Shown: positions 45,819 through 55,798 of the stretch, one piece after another
Layout of the letters: the number at the start of each line of letters is the position of its first letter
How positions within the stretch are numbered: position 1 is the first letter of the stretch
The notes under the pieces: model-generated
Database searches by the model: none
What the model was told of the DNA's origin: nothing
The model's input: the letters and a program-made list of their open reading frames with translations, nothing else
From: Rhizobium sp. R635
GTDB lineage: Bacteria; Pseudomonadota; Alphaproteobacteria; Rhizobiales; Rhizobiaceae
Assembly (NCBI RefSeq): GCF_002211285.1
Contig: NZ_LOKX01000012.1
Coordinates: forward strand, 186,001 to 250,000
DNA: 64,000 nt
Direction: 5' to 3'
Translations under genes and position numbers: made by a program

Positions 45819-48065
45819 ATGGAAGCTTTTCTTTCGCGCTTTAGAATCCAGACCAAGGTGATCCTTTTCCTGGTGCCTCTTCTTGCCACTATCGGATGTC
45901 TGGGCGCCATGGGTTATTACTCCTCCGGCATGTTGAGTTCGAGGCTGAGCGTATCGAACAATGTTCTGGACGCGTTGACAGGGTTCAAGGACACATATGC
46001 CGGCATGACGACCTTCCTGCGCAATACCACGGAGGCCAACAAAAACGCCGTCGTCAGTCGCCTTACCGATCAACAGACGGCGCTTGCTGCCGTTGCAAGT
46101 GGAATGGCGCAGGAAGAAGATACGAACCTTCTCGCGACCGCGCGTGAAAAAACCGACCGGATCAGCGCAGGCATTGACGTACTTTGGCAAGTGTATGGCT
46201 CCGAACAGAGCCTCCGCGCGACGATCTCGTCGAACATCGATCAACTCACCGCGATCGCCGAGCGGCTCGATACCGGTACGCGCGCTTTCGCCAAACAAGC
46301 TGCTGCCGACAAGAGTTCGATCGACGGGCTATTGAACGATGCGGTCGCATCTGCACGCGCAAATTCATCAACGGATCAGATCCTCGATAAGCTTGATGAG
46401 CTCGTAGGACAGCAGAAGGTCGCACAGAAAGCGGGCAAAGGACTCGAAGCCGTAACAAAGAGCGTGGCGAAGCTTCAGACGTCGATCCATGGCGTTCAGC
46501 TCTCGGCAACGCGCTTTCTGGGGTCGGCAACGAACGATAGCAGACAAGATCTGATGAAGCGTTTCGATACGGTCCAGAATGACATGCAAATCGTGCGCGC
46601 GGTCGCCCGCGGCCAGGACGGATTGGAACAAGTTTCCGAAGATCTGCTGCGGATCATGAACGGGATGGAGCAGTATACGAAGTCCCTGATCCAGGTCAAC
46701 GCCGAGCGAAGCGACGCTTTCGATGGCGCCGGCGTCCTTGTCGATCAGGCATGGGACGACCTCCGAACCTTTGCTGAAAGTCAGAAGACGGCAGCCGATA
46801 GTCAAACCGCATTGGCGAATTCGATTTCCGCGACAGCGATGGCCGTCGGGACACTAATCGCATTGGTGGCCGGCTTCGGACTGGTCTGGACACTGCGCCG
46901 GCCGATCAGCGCCATTACCCGTGCAATGCGCCAACTTGCCGAAGGCAGGACCGAAACCGAGGTTTCCGGCGGAAATCGTAAGGACGAGATTGGCGACATG
47001 GCGCGCGCGCTTGCAGTCTTTAAAAGCAATGCGATCTCGAAAATGAATGCGGAAGAAGAGGCTCTGCGTACCCGCCGGCTTGCGGACGCCGAGAGGGCGG
47101 CAAACGAGGAAGAGCGGCAAGCGGTGCAAGACCAGATCAACGACGCGGTACAGATACTCGGCACGGCTCTTGCCAATCTCGCAGCCGGTGACCTGTCCCA
47201 AAAGATCGAGCGTCCGTTTGTAGGCAACCTCGAAACGCTAAGGTTGGACTTCAATTCCTCGGTCGAGAAGCTTAACGAAAGCCTCTCATCTATCCGGCAG
47301 AACGCCGTAGCTATGCAAGACAATAGTAGTCACTTGTCGAACGCCTCGATCGAACTTGCCCGTCGGACCGAACAGCAGGCCTGCTCATTGGAACAAACGG
47401 TTGCAGCGATGGGGGACATCGGCATGACCCTTCAGGCGTCCGCAGAAATAGCCGCTCGTGCCGACAACGCCGTCGAATTGACGAACAGGAATGCTGAGTC
47501 GTCCGCACAGGTGGTCGGGGATACAGTCAGCGCCATGAAAAAAATCGAAAGCGCATCTGGCAAAATCAACAGCATTACTGAGGTCATTGACGAAATCGCT
47601 TTTCAGACCAATCTTTTGGCACTTAACGCGGGTATTGAGGCTGCCAGGGCCGGAGACGCCGGCAAGGGCTTCTCGGTTGTCGCGCAGGAAGTACGCGAGC
47701 TCTCGCAGCGGTCTGCGGCGGCGGCTCAGGAGATCAAGGACCTTATCAGCGGCTCAACTGCAGAAGTGAGAAATGGCGCTTTCTTGGTGGAAAAGACCAG
47801 CTTTGCCCTGTCAGCAATCATCACTCAAGTCGCCGCGATTAGAAAAGATGTCGCATCTATCGCACAAGCAACAAGAGACCAGTCGAGCAGTGTGGCAGAG
47901 GTGAATGCCGCGCTGTCCGAAATGGACAAAATAACACAGCGCAATGCCGCGATGGTGGAAGAGGCCAACGCAGCAAGTCAAGTCTTGGCAGAAGGGTGCC
48001 TGCAGTTAAGACTTTCAGTAGAGGAGTTTGCAATCGAACGGCAACAAACCGCGATTGCAGCGTAG
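45819..48065 (+). CDS. Methyl-accepting chemotaxis protein
   Basis: The 748-residue receptor has a first membrane span ([21 protein letters not shown]), an unusually long helical periplasmic region of about 300 residues that resembles a double helical-bundle (HBM-like) sensor, a second span ([16 protein letters not shown]), HAMP, and the signalling domain with [20 protein letters not shown]. The start follows GGGGGA. A LacI-type operator precedes it and a LacI gene follows it, so it may sense the regulon substrate, for which HBM sensors of organic acids such as malate or acetate are precedents. Confidence 0.92.
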   Translation: MEAFLSRFRIQTKVILFLVPLLATIGCLGAMGYYSSGMLSSRLSVSNNVLDALTGFKDTYAGMTTFLRNTTEANKNAVVSRLTDQQTALAAVASGMAQEEDTNLLATAREKTDRISAGIDVLWQVYGSEQSLRATISSNIDQLTAIAERLDTGTRAFAKQAAADKSSIDGLLNDAVASARANSSTDQILDKLDELVGQQKVAQKAGKGLEAVTKSVAKLQTSIHGVQLSATRFLGSATNDSRQDLMKRFDTVQNDMQIVRAVARGQDGLEQVSEDLLRIMNGMEQYTKSLIQVNAERSDAFDGAGVLVDQAWDDLRTFAESQKTAADSQTALANSISATAMAVGTLIALVAGFGLVWTLRRPISAITRAMRQLAEGRTETEVSGGNRKDEIGDMARALAVFKSNAISKMNAEEEALRTRRLADAERAANEEERQAVQDQINDAVQILGTALANLAAGDLSQKIERPFVGNLETLRLDFNSSVEKLNESLSSIRQNAVAMQDNSSHLSNASIELARRTEQQACSLEQTVAAMGDIGMTLQASAEIAARADNAVELTNRNAESSAQVVGDTVSAMKKIESASGKINSITEVIDEIAFQTNLLALNAGIEAARAGDAGKGFSVVAQEVRELSQRSAAAAQEIKDLISGSTAEVRNGAFLVEKTSFALSAIITQVAAIRKDVASIAQATRDQSSSVAEVNAALSEMDKITQRNAAMVEEANAASQVLAEGCLQLRLSVEEFAIERQQTAIAA

Positions 48066-48069
48066 ACGC

Positions 48070-49053
48070 GTGAATCTGAAGGAACTTTCAAATCTACTCG
48101 GACTGTCGCAGACGACAATCAGCCGAGCGCTTAACGGTTATCCGGAGGTAGCCGAGCCGACGAGGCAGCGAATACTACAAGCCGCTTCAGCAACAGGGTA
48201 CAAGCCCAGCCAACATGCCCGGCGGCTTGCCGGTGGGCGATCCAATGCGATCGGGCTCGTATGGTACTCCGAAGGATGTGAGCCGGGTCAGAGTTCTGAG
48301 ATCACCCTTCTCCGATCCCTTGCATCCACCGCCTGCGCTTACGGTTTCCACTTCGTGTTGATCATGGCTGGACGCAACGGCGGGCTCCGCGAAACCCGAG
48401 AACTTTCGTTGAGGGGTATGATTGACGCGGCCTTGCTTCTCAACCCAAGGACGACACCGGTCCCTGGCGAGTGGCCCGTGCCGATCGTATGCCTCGGTAT
48501 GCGACCCGTTATCGGGACAGAATTGAATTGGATCGACATCGACTACGCACAATGCGCCTATGCCGCAGCTAAGTTTCTATTTCAGCTCGGCCATCAGCGC
48601 GTTACGATCATTGACGATGAATCTGAGCGTATGCAGCTCTATCTGAGCGGTGCAATGCGCGCCAAGGCGCAATTTGCCAACGGCACTCATGGTTCTGCGA
48701 TTGTATCTCTCGAACCGTTGCGAAGTCTCTCGCACGTCGCACAGCATGAGAGGCCGACGAGTTATCTGTGCCCAAACATGCGGCTTGGCCGCGAAATCTT
48801 GAAATCGGCCGCGGAGAGCCAGCTGGTCGTCGGAAGGGATATCTCCGTCATTGCCTACGACGATGGCACAATAGGACCACTTGAACAGGATCCCGCGCTC
48901 ACGGTTTGCAGAGTAAGCATCGATTTGCTCGCGCGCCGGACGTTGGAAGCTCTTTGCAGGCTGATCGATACAAACGCCGCGTACGGAGGCGACCCCTTCG
49001 TTAAGACGGAGCTCGTTATCGGCAAAACAACCGGGGAGCCCGCCACGCGCTAG
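48070..49053 (+). CDS. LacI family transcriptional regulator
   Basis: The frame starts with a typical LacI headpiece, VNLKELSNLLGLSQTTISRALNGYPEVAE, at a GTG (48070) just five bases after the MCP stop. The in-frame TTG at 48028 adds a non-family leader. The effector core ends with ISVIAYDDGTIGPLEQDP. It gives 327 residues. The headpiece resembles rhizobial AglR/ThuR-type regulators of sugar operons. It is a candidate for the AAACGTTT sites, though the LacI gene at 58306 lies closer to two of them. Confidence 0.9.
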   Translation: MNLKELSNLLGLSQTTISRALNGYPEVAEPTRQRILQAASATGYKPSQHARRLAGGRSNAIGLVWYSEGCEPGQSSEITLLRSLASTACAYGFHFVLIMAGRNGGLRETRELSLRGMIDAALLLNPRTTPVPGEWPVPIVCLGMRPVIGTELNWIDIDYAQCAYAAAKFLFQLGHQRVTIIDDESERMQLYLSGAMRAKAQFANGTHGSAIVSLEPLRSLSHVAQHERPTSYLCPNMRLGREILKSAAESQLVVGRDISVIAYDDGTIGPLEQDPALTVCRVSIDLLARRTLEALCRLIDTNAAYGGDPFVKTELVIGKTTGEPATR

Positions 49054-49309
49054 ACATTAAAGGGCCTCACGCCCGACGAGTTCATGTGCAACGGCGGACT
49101 TCCGAGCCAGATCAATTCACCCTCTACCCTATCCATCAAATGCCGGGACTAAACATCCAGACCGGCCTGAACGCAGCGACGGCATGATAGCTGTGCGAGT
49201 CGCCCGATGACGCCCTACAACGGATAAAAACATATCGCTATTTTACATCGGGCTGCATTTCGGGTGAAGAGACCGGCTGTGGCGCCGTATGAAATTGAGA
49301 GGAAATCAA

Positions 49310-49693
49310 GTGTATATCGCTCATGTTGCCCTTTGGACCCCCGACCTTGATCGGCAAGTTGCGTTCTGGGAAAAATACTTCGACGCCGAAATCGGTGAGA
49401 CTTACTGCAGCAAACGGAGGGAGGGCTTCGTTTCCAGGTTCATTACCCTCGCAGGGAAAGGTGCCCAGATCGAGATTATGACCGGACCTTGGATTAATGC
49501 AGGTGATTATGAGGAAGCCTCGGGATGGGATCATATCGCCATTTCTCTTGGTAACGCAGCCGCCGTCGACGAAATGGCTGCGCGCTGTAAGGCTGACGGT
49601 ATCCTTGTCTCCGGGCCGCGAATGACTGGCGACGGATTTTACGAAGCGGTCATAACCACTCCGGATGGGTCGCGTGTCGAGATAACCGCTTGA
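49310..49693 (+). CDS. VOC (glyoxalase/dioxygenase) family protein
   Basis: The 127-residue protein has two VOC repeats: VYIAHVALWTPDLDRQVAFWEKYF and WDHIAISLGNAAAVDEMA, with metal-ligand His and Glu (IEIMTGP, VEITA). ATG 49289 is possible but GTG 49310 follows GAGAGGAAA at normal spacing and starts right at the fold. These small proteins include glyoxalase I, bleomycin-resistance proteins and others; the substrate is unknown. Confidence 0.85.
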   Translation: MYIAHVALWTPDLDRQVAFWEKYFDAEIGETYCSKRREGFVSRFITLAGKGAQIEIMTGPWINAGDYEEASGWDHIAISLGNAAAVDEMAARCKADGILVSGPRMTGDGFYEAVITTPDGSRVEITA

Positions 49694-50085
49694 TGCATAG
49701 GAGCCCTTGACCTCGGCGTTTTCGGCGGCCCACGTTGGCCAGTCTGTCGCGCATCTTGGTCAGGTGTGATGAGCTCGATGCCTCCTCGCGCTTTGCTGGG
49801 TGACGGCGCGTGCTGGAGCGGGTCGCCTTCCGCTCCCGCCTCTATCTCTTCGTTGCGGAGACTGCATTGTAAACCTGCAGTGCGTCACAGCGCGCATTGG
49901 TCGCTTGGGAAACTGGTGTGCTCATAACGGACGTCGAGCCCGTCAAGCCCGACGGATTTCTGGTGAGCTCGTGAATAATCGCCGAAGCAGCCTGGATCTG
50001 TAGTTTTCCATCTTTGGATGAGCCGCCGCCCATAAGTAGCGAAATGTGGCACGTTGGACGACATCGTTATGAACGGGGATGGGTC
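49694..50085. other. Intergenic region without recognised gene
   Basis: Only short unconvincing frames are present on either strand. It lies between the VOC gene and the end of the importer operon, which converge. Confidence 0.45.
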
Positions 50086-50751
50086 CTAATTCTTAAGCGC
50101 TACCAGCGCATCGAATCCGGTCAGGTCGCGACACCGGACCGCATCTGCTGGGAAGAAGTCCGGAGCGTTCTGCGCCACCACCGCCAGGAACGGGATACCC
50201 AGTTCGACTGCAGCATCGAACTCAGTGCGAGAATCGCCGACAGCAAGGGCATCCTTGGGATCGCACTGTTCGCTTTTCAAAATCCGGCAAAATTCAGTGA
50301 TCTTCTTTTTCGGCGATCCCGCGACTGATGAAAAGTAATGCACAAGCCCACGACGCATGAGCACCAACTTTAAGTCGCCATCCGGCATGCCGGATACCAG
50401 ATGCAAAGGGATGCAACCGTTTAACCTTTGCAGGAGTTCTTCGGCGCCCGGGACAAACGGCGCATCCATCATTGCCTTATCGACGATGGATGCGAAGCGG
50501 TCACACAGGTCGGCTATTCTGCTGGCATCCACTCTCCTGCCAAAGACATGCTCTTCGAAATATTCGAATTTCTGTTGGCGACCGATGCCCCCATGGCGTT
50601 CCTGATAACGGATGACTTCGGCGATTTTGCTCTCGTCCTCACCCGCATAACACTGAGCGAACGCCATCGTTTTCGGACGGGCAGAGTCCAAAATAACCCC
50701 GTCGAAATCAAAAATAATTGTTTTCGGTTGCCTTGCGAACCCGTTATGCAA
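50086..50751 (-). CDS. HAD hydrolase, phosphoglycolate-phosphatase-like
   Basis: The 221-residue protein has the HAD motif IIFDFDGVILDSARPK (Asp15, Asp17), a helical cap, HLVSGMPDG and the final motif ALAVGDSRTEFDAAVELG. It resembles Gph-type phosphatases that make glycolate from phosphoglycolate, though other substrates are common. It starts at TTG 50751 with AGAGG six bases upstream. It is the last gene of the minus-strand operon, 17 bases after aspA. If it is a true Gph, glycolate would feed glcDEF. Confidence 0.82.
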   Translation of the reverse strand: MHNGFARQPKTIIFDFDGVILDSARPKTMAFAQCYAGEDESKIAEVIRYQERHGGIGRQQKFEYFEEHVFGRRVDASRIADLCDRFASIVDKAMMDAPFVPGAEELLQRLNGCIPLHLVSGMPDGDLKLVLMRRGLVHYFSSVAGSPKKKITEFCRILKSEQCDPKDALAVGDSRTEFDAAVELGIPFLAVVAQNAPDFFPADAVRCRDLTGFDALVALKN

Positions 50752-50768
50752 TGCGTGCCTCTTGTCTG

Positions 50769-52217
50769 TCAGACTGCTTTTGGCGCAAGCCGGAGCCTGG
50801 AAGGTCGTGTCAGCGCCCTCGGATCCAGCACCTGATCAATCAATTCGGGCGAAAGCGTGAGATCGGCTTCCAGGAGTTCGCGCATCGTGCGTCCTGTTGC
50901 CAAAATCTCCTTGGCAAGCATGGCCGAACGTTCGTACCCGATAAGGGATGTCAGCGCCGTGGCCAGCGCCGTGCCCGCCTCTAGATTCTCGCGGCAACGT
51001 TCTTCATTGGCAATAATGCCGCGCACGCATTTTTCGTCGAGTGTGTGCAAAGCGTTGGTCATCAGAGTCATCGACTGCAGCAGGTTGAAAACGATGACTG
51101 GCTCAAAGGCGTTGAGCTGCAATTGGCCCGCCTCAGCTGCCAGAGTAACGACAAGATCGGCGCCAATGACCTGAAAGGCTACTTGGTTGACGACCTCGGG
51201 GATGACCGGATTGACCTTTCCGGGCATGATTGAGGAGCCGGGCTGCATTGACGGAAGGCTAATTTCCCCCAGTCCACCCCGTGGTCCGCTCGAAAGCAGT
51301 CTAAGATCATTGCAGATTTTTGAGATTTTGACAGCCGTTCTCTTCAAGGTGCCGGAGAAGAGGACAAAAGCGCCTGTATCCCAGCAGGCCTCGACGAAGT
51401 CATTTGCAGGTTTCAGCGGGACGTCTGCGATTCTCCCAAGTTCGGCAATCGCAAGCGCCGCATAGCGAGGGTCTGCTGTGATCCCGGTGCCGATCGCCGT
51501 GCCGCCGAGATTGACCTCCTGAAGCAGAGCTGCCGCATCTTCCAGCCTTTGGATATCCTCGCGCAACGTCACCGCGAAAGCCATGAATTCCTGGCCGAGC
51601 GTCATCGGAACGGCGTCCTGCAACTGCGTGCGGCCGAGCTTGACGACATCGCCGAATTCTTGCGCCTTGGCTTCGAACGCGTCCGCAAGATCCGATATCG
51701 CGGAAGACAGCTGCTTGTAACTCAGGAGAAGAGCGAGCCTGATCGCAGTCGGATACACATCGTTGGTCGACTGAGAAAGATTGACGTCGTTGTTCGGATG
51801 GATGATGTCAAAGCGGCCGCGTGGCAGTCCGAGATGCTCGAGCGCGCGATTGGCGACGACCTCGTTGACGTTCATGTTCGTCGATGTTCCCGCCCCCCCC
51901 TGAAAGACATCGAGCATGAACTGGCCCCTCAGACGACCGGCAGCAATATCGTCGCAGGCAAGCGCAATCGCATCGCGCTTGTCTTCCGGCAGATCGCCGA
52001 GCTCGCAATTGGCGGCCGCGGCAGCTTTCTTGACGAAGGCGAGCGCCTTGATGAACAGCGGATAATGTCCGATCGGAATACCGGATATTTGGAAATTACT
52101 GATCGCCCGAGCCGTCTGCGCTCCGAAATAGGCAGCTGCCGGCACTTCGACGGGACCGAGCGAGTCATATTCACTGCGCGTTTCCGATGGGCTCGGCGCG
52201 AGAAAGCTTTCATCCAT
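50769..52217 (-). CDS. aspA: Aspartate ammonia-lyase (class II fumarase family)
   Basis: The 482-residue protein has the superfamily signature GSSIMPGKVNP (327-337), GGAGTSTNMNVNEV and GRTQLQDAVPMTLGQE. Length and sequence match AspA, which deaminates aspartate to fumarate and ammonia; close relatives act on other amino acids. ATG 52217 is used because GGAG lies eight bases upstream. It stands between ALDH and HAD genes in the importer operon, so it may handle aspartate formed by a pathway of this locus. Confidence 0.9.
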   Translation of the reverse strand: MDESFLAPSPSETRSEYDSLGPVEVPAAAYFGAQTARAISNFQISGIPIGHYPLFIKALAFVKKAAAAANCELGDLPEDKRDAIALACDDIAAGRLRGQFMLDVFQGGAGTSTNMNVNEVVANRALEHLGLPRGRFDIIHPNNDVNLSQSTNDVYPTAIRLALLLSYKQLSSAISDLADAFEAKAQEFGDVVKLGRTQLQDAVPMTLGQEFMAFAVTLREDIQRLEDAAALLQEVNLGGTAIGTGITADPRYAALAIAELGRIADVPLKPANDFVEACWDTGAFVLFSGTLKRTAVKISKICNDLRLLSSGPRGGLGEISLPSMQPGSSIMPGKVNPVIPEVVNQVAFQVIGADLVVTLAAEAGQLQLNAFEPVIVFNLLQSMTLMTNALHTLDEKCVRGIIANEERCRENLEAGTALATALTSLIGYERSAMLAKEILATGRTMRELLEADLTLSPELIDQVLDPRALTRPSRLRLAPKAV

Positions 52218-52334
52218 GAGATTACTCCAATGCCGCAAATTTCAGAAAAAGCTGATGAAGGGAAGTTCCGTCACCAGCTGTAGCCACTTGGAAGGTGCGA
52301 CGCTTCGAAACGGCTGTGTTCCGCTTCGAGCGGA

Positions 52335-53822
52335 TTAGTCTGCCGTATGAGGCAGCGCGTGCGGTCGTTTGCCGAGCTTGATGAAGATCGACTTCACCTC
52401 AGTGAACTCCAAAAGGCCGTCCATGCCGTTCTCTCGTCCGATACCGCTTTCCTTGTAGCCGCCGAACGGCATCTGCACACTGGTTTCGAGGAAGGTATTG
52501 ACCGAGACGGTGCCGCTCTTGAGTTCGCGCGAGACCTGGATCGCCTTGTCGATATCCTTGGTCCAAACACCATTGCCGAGACCGTAATTGGTGTCGTTCG
52601 CAAGTTCGATAGCTTCGGCGACTGTTTTGAACGTGGTCACGGCGAGAACGGGCCCGAAGATTTCCTCGCGGAAGATCTTCATGTTTGGAGTGACATTCGA
52701 AAAGATCGTCGGAGCGACATAGAAGCCCTTGCCGAACGTGCTGTCAGTGAGGCGCTTGCCCCCAACTTCGAGTCTTGCGCCTTCCTCCAGTCCCGACTGG
52801 ATATAGCCGAGCACTTTTTCCATGTGCTGTTCGTGAATCAGTGCGCCGAGGTCCGCGTCGGGGTCTTCAGGCAGTCCGATACGGATCTTTTTCGACCGTT
52901 CGACCAGCTTTGCGACAAATTCCTCGGCAATCGATTCCTCGATCAGCAGGCGGGTGCCCTGCACGCATTCTTCACCCTGGTTAAGGATATAGCCGAACAG
53001 CACGCCATCGAGAGCGGCATCAATATCGGCGTCGGCAAAGACGACGTTTGCCGCCTTGCCGCCGAGTTCCAGACCGACGCGCTTCATCTGCTCGGCCGCG
53101 CGGGCTGCAATACGCTTGCCGACCGCAGTCGATCCGGTGAAAGAGATCATATCGACGCCGCGATGGCCCGTCAGCGCCTCGCCGACGGCTTTGCCGGATC
53201 CGGTCACGACGTTGATGACGCCATTCGGAATCCCCGCTTCCCTGGCGAGCGCGGCAATCTCGAGCGTGGTGCTCGACGTCAGCTCGGACGGTTTGATCAC
53301 CGCCGTGCATCCTGCCGCAAGCGCGTAGGGCAGTTTCTGGAACAGAGTCACAAGCGGGAAGTTCCAAGGCGTGATCATGGCGATGACGCCACGCGGCTCT
53401 CGCACGACCAGGCCAAGATTGGCATCGCCGGCGTTGTTGACGAGGTCGCTCGGGATCTGCCAAGCGAGCGCGGCGGCATAACGGGCAAGCTCGATCGACC
53501 ATTCCGTTTCGCCCTTGCCGAAGCGGATCGGCTTGCCGACCTCCTCGGCTTCCATCTTCGCCAGCTTGTCCGTGTCGCGCACAAGCAGCTCGATCCAGCG
53601 GCCGATGGCCTTGGCGCGCTCCGATCCCGGTAGCGCCGACCAGATCGACCGGTCGTCGAAGGCCTTTCTCGCTGCCTTCACGGCGAGGTCGACTTCCTTC
53701 TCGCCGCTGTCGGCGAAGCGGGCGAGAAGCTCGCCATTGGCGGGAGAGGTCCTCTCGACGGTAGCGGAGGTCTTGACCCAGGATCCGTCGATCCAGTTCC
53801 CATACTCGCGGACATTCGTCAT
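52335..53822 (-). CDS. NAD(P)-dependent aldehyde dehydrogenase
   Basis: The 495-residue enzyme has general base Glu252 in GLELGGKAANV and nucleophile Cys286 in NQGEECVQGTR, plus ITPWNFPLVTLFQKL and IKPSELTSSTT. It oxidises an aldehyde to an acid. It comes after the ABC ATPase and before aspA on the same strand. In this setting a glycolaldehyde or amino-aldehyde substrate is possible, but it cannot be read from sequence. Confidence 0.93.
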   Translation of the reverse strand: MTNVREYGNWIDGSWVKTSATVERTSPANGELLARFADSGEKEVDLAVKAARKAFDDRSIWSALPGSERAKAIGRWIELLVRDTDKLAKMEAEEVGKPIRFGKGETEWSIELARYAAALAWQIPSDLVNNAGDANLGLVVREPRGVIAMITPWNFPLVTLFQKLPYALAAGCTAVIKPSELTSSTTLEIAALAREAGIPNGVINVVTGSGKAVGEALTGHRGVDMISFTGSTAVGKRIAARAAEQMKRVGLELGGKAANVVFADADIDAALDGVLFGYILNQGEECVQGTRLLIEESIAEEFVAKLVERSKKIRIGLPEDPDADLGALIHEQHMEKVLGYIQSGLEEGARLEVGGKRLTDSTFGKGFYVAPTIFSNVTPNMKIFREEIFGPVLAVTTFKTVAEAIELANDTNYGLGNGVWTKDIDKAIQVSRELKSGTVSVNTFLETSVQMPFGGYKESGIGRENGMDGLLEFTEVKSIFIKLGKRPHALPHTAD

Positions 53823-53850
53823 CGTCTTTCCTTTGCTCGAGAGAATTCGA

Positions 53851-54936
53851 TTACTGGCGGACTACCACATCGTCATTGGCAACGACACGCAGCAGTTCGG
53901 AGGGCGCCGCGACACCGATCGTATCGCCGGCCCGGGCCTGTGTGCGATCGGTGACGATCACGAACCTGACGTCGCCGACGCTTACATAGATATTGGTCGT
54001 CTGACCAAGCGGTTCCACCAGCTCCACCAGCGCGTCGGTCGAACCCGCCGTGCCGGCGGCGGTGACCACCAGATGTTCCGGACGGATGCCGAGAAGGAGA
54101 CCGCCCTTTGCGTCGACGATCTTGGCGGCGAAAGATCGCTCCTGCTCCGACAGGGAATGCGCAAACCCGGGGATCACACAGGTTACCGCCGATCCGGAGT
54201 GCAGCTGCGCCGGGAAGAGGTTCATCGGAGGAGAGCCGATGAATTCGGCAACGAACCTGGTTTTTGGACGGTCATAGACCTCGAGCGGAGAGGCGACCTG
54301 CACCATGTTGCCCTTGCTCATGACGGCGATGCGATCGGCCATTGCCATGGCTTCGATCTGGTCATGCGTGACGTAGATCGTGGTAATGCCGAGATTGGTG
54401 ACGAGCTTCTTGATTTCCGTGCGCATGACGGCGCGCAGCTTGGCGTCGAGGTTGGAAAGCGGCTCGTCCATCAGGAAGACCTTCGGATTGCGCACGAGCG
54501 CGCGGGCGAGCGACACGCGCTGACGCTGGCCACCCGACAATTGCGACGGCTTGCGCTGAAGATATTCGTGCAGCCCGAGTTTCTCGGCGGTCTCCTCCAC
54601 CTTGCGACGGCGGTTCGCCTGATCGAGCTTGCGAATCTTCAGGGGGAACTCGATGTTCTTGAAGACCGTCATGTTCGGATAGAGACCGTAGTCTTGGAAG
54701 GCCATCGCGATATCGCGGTGGCGCGGCTCGGCGTAGGTCATGTCGGCGCCATTGATGCTGATGCGACCGGAAGTCGGCAGTTCAAGTCCTGCGACCATTC
54801 GCAGCGTCGTCGTCTTGCCGCAACCGGACGGGCCGAGCATGCAGAAGAATTCTCCATCCTTGATATCGACGGAAACGCCGTTGACGACGCGCAGCGCACC
54901 GAACTGCTTGGTGACGGTATCGATATGAATAGCCAT
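53851..54936 (-). CDS. ABC transporter ATP-binding protein (MalK/UgpC type)
   Basis: The 361-residue protein has Walker A GPSGCGKTT (35-43), signature LSGGQRQRVSLARAL, Walker B LMDEPLSNLD and the C-terminal TOBE/regulatory domain of CUT1 importers. ATG 54936 (MAIHIDTVTK) is chosen; the open frame upstream is not family-like. It powers the importer encoded directly upstream. Confidence 0.94.
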   Translation of the reverse strand: MAIHIDTVTKQFGALRVVNGVSVDIKDGEFFCMLGPSGCGKTTTLRMVAGLELPTSGRISINGADMTYAEPRHRDIAMAFQDYGLYPNMTVFKNIEFPLKIRKLDQANRRRKVEETAEKLGLHEYLQRKPSQLSGGQRQRVSLARALVRNPKVFLMDEPLSNLDAKLRAVMRTEIKKLVTNLGITTIYVTHDQIEAMAMADRIAVMSKGNMVQVASPLEVYDRPKTRFVAEFIGSPPMNLFPAQLHSGSAVTCVIPGFAHSLSEQERSFAAKIVDAKGGLLLGIRPEHLVVTAAGTAGSTDALVELVEPLGQTTNIYVSVGDVRFVIVTDRTQARAGDTIGVAAPSELLRVVANDDVVVRQ

Positions 54937-54947
54937 GGCTGGGCTCC

Positions 54948-55787
54948 TTAACCTTTGACTGCGCCGAGCGTCAGGCCGCGCACGAGATAACGTTGCATGA
55001 GAAGGACGAGAACGACGACGGGCAGAGACATGACGACGCCTGCCGCCGAGGCCAGTCCCCAGGCGATCGCCTTCGGCTTGATCGCATTGGCTGCGATGAC
55101 CGGCAGCGTCTTGGCCTCTTGCGAGGTCAGCATGCTGGCCAGCAGGAACTCGTTCCAGGCGAACATGAAGACGATGACCATGGTCGCGGCAAGACCGGGC
55201 AGAAGCAGCGGCAGGGTTACCCGCCAGAAAGTCTCGAAACGACTGCATCCGTCGATCATCGCGGCTTCTTCGATCGACTGCGGAATGTCCTGGATAAAGA
55301 CGCGCATGACCCAGACGACGAAGGGCAGCCCCGAAAGCGCATAAGCAGCCGTCAGGAGCCAGGGCGTATCGAAAATGCCCATCTGCCGCGCGATTATGAA
55401 CATCGGGATGACCGAAACGATTGGCGGCAACATGCGGATCGAGAGGATTTCGAAGGCCAGGACTTCCTTGCCCTTGATCTCGAACCTGGCGAGCGCATAA
55501 GCGGCCATGGTGCCCGCGGCCATTGCGATACAGGTGGACATTCCGACGATCAGTGCACTGTTGATCAGGGCGTCCCAGGCATTGAGCTCGGTGAAGAGCT
55601 GCCGATAGTTGTCCAACGTCGGGCCAAACGACCAGATCGGCGGAAAGGCGGAGATGTCCACTTCGGATTTGAAGGAGGAGGAGGCCATCCAGTAGATCGG
55701 GAACGCGAAAAACAATGCTGCGGCGATTGCGAGCACATAGGCAGTAACGCCGCTGACGCCTTTCTTGATAAGTCTTGCGCTAGACAT
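54948..55787 (-). CDS. ABC transporter permease (MalG type)
   Basis: The 279-residue protein has six membrane spans and the EAA loop IEEAAMIDGCSRFETFWRVTLPLLLPG. It is a CUT1 inner-membrane subunit. It starts 11 bases after the preceding permease stop. Confidence 0.94.
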   Translation of the reverse strand: MSSARLIKKGVSGVTAYVLAIAAALFFAFPIYWMASSSFKSEVDISAFPPIWSFGPTLDNYRQLFTELNAWDALINSALIVGMSTCIAMAAGTMAAYALARFEIKGKEVLAFEILSIRMLPPIVSVIPMFIIARQMGIFDTPWLLTAAYALSGLPFVVWVMRVFIQDIPQSIEEAAMIDGCSRFETFWRVTLPLLLPGLAATMVIVFMFAWNEFLLASMLTSQEAKTLPVIAANAIKPKAIAWGLASAAGVVMSLPVVVLVLLMQRYLVRGLTLGAVKG

Positions 55788-55798
55788 CGTCGCGCTCC

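Noticed and set aside
49842..50033. A 63-residue minus-strand protein upstream of the VOC/HAD gap
   Set aside because: Composition looks random, with no ribosome-binding site and no neighbour logic.
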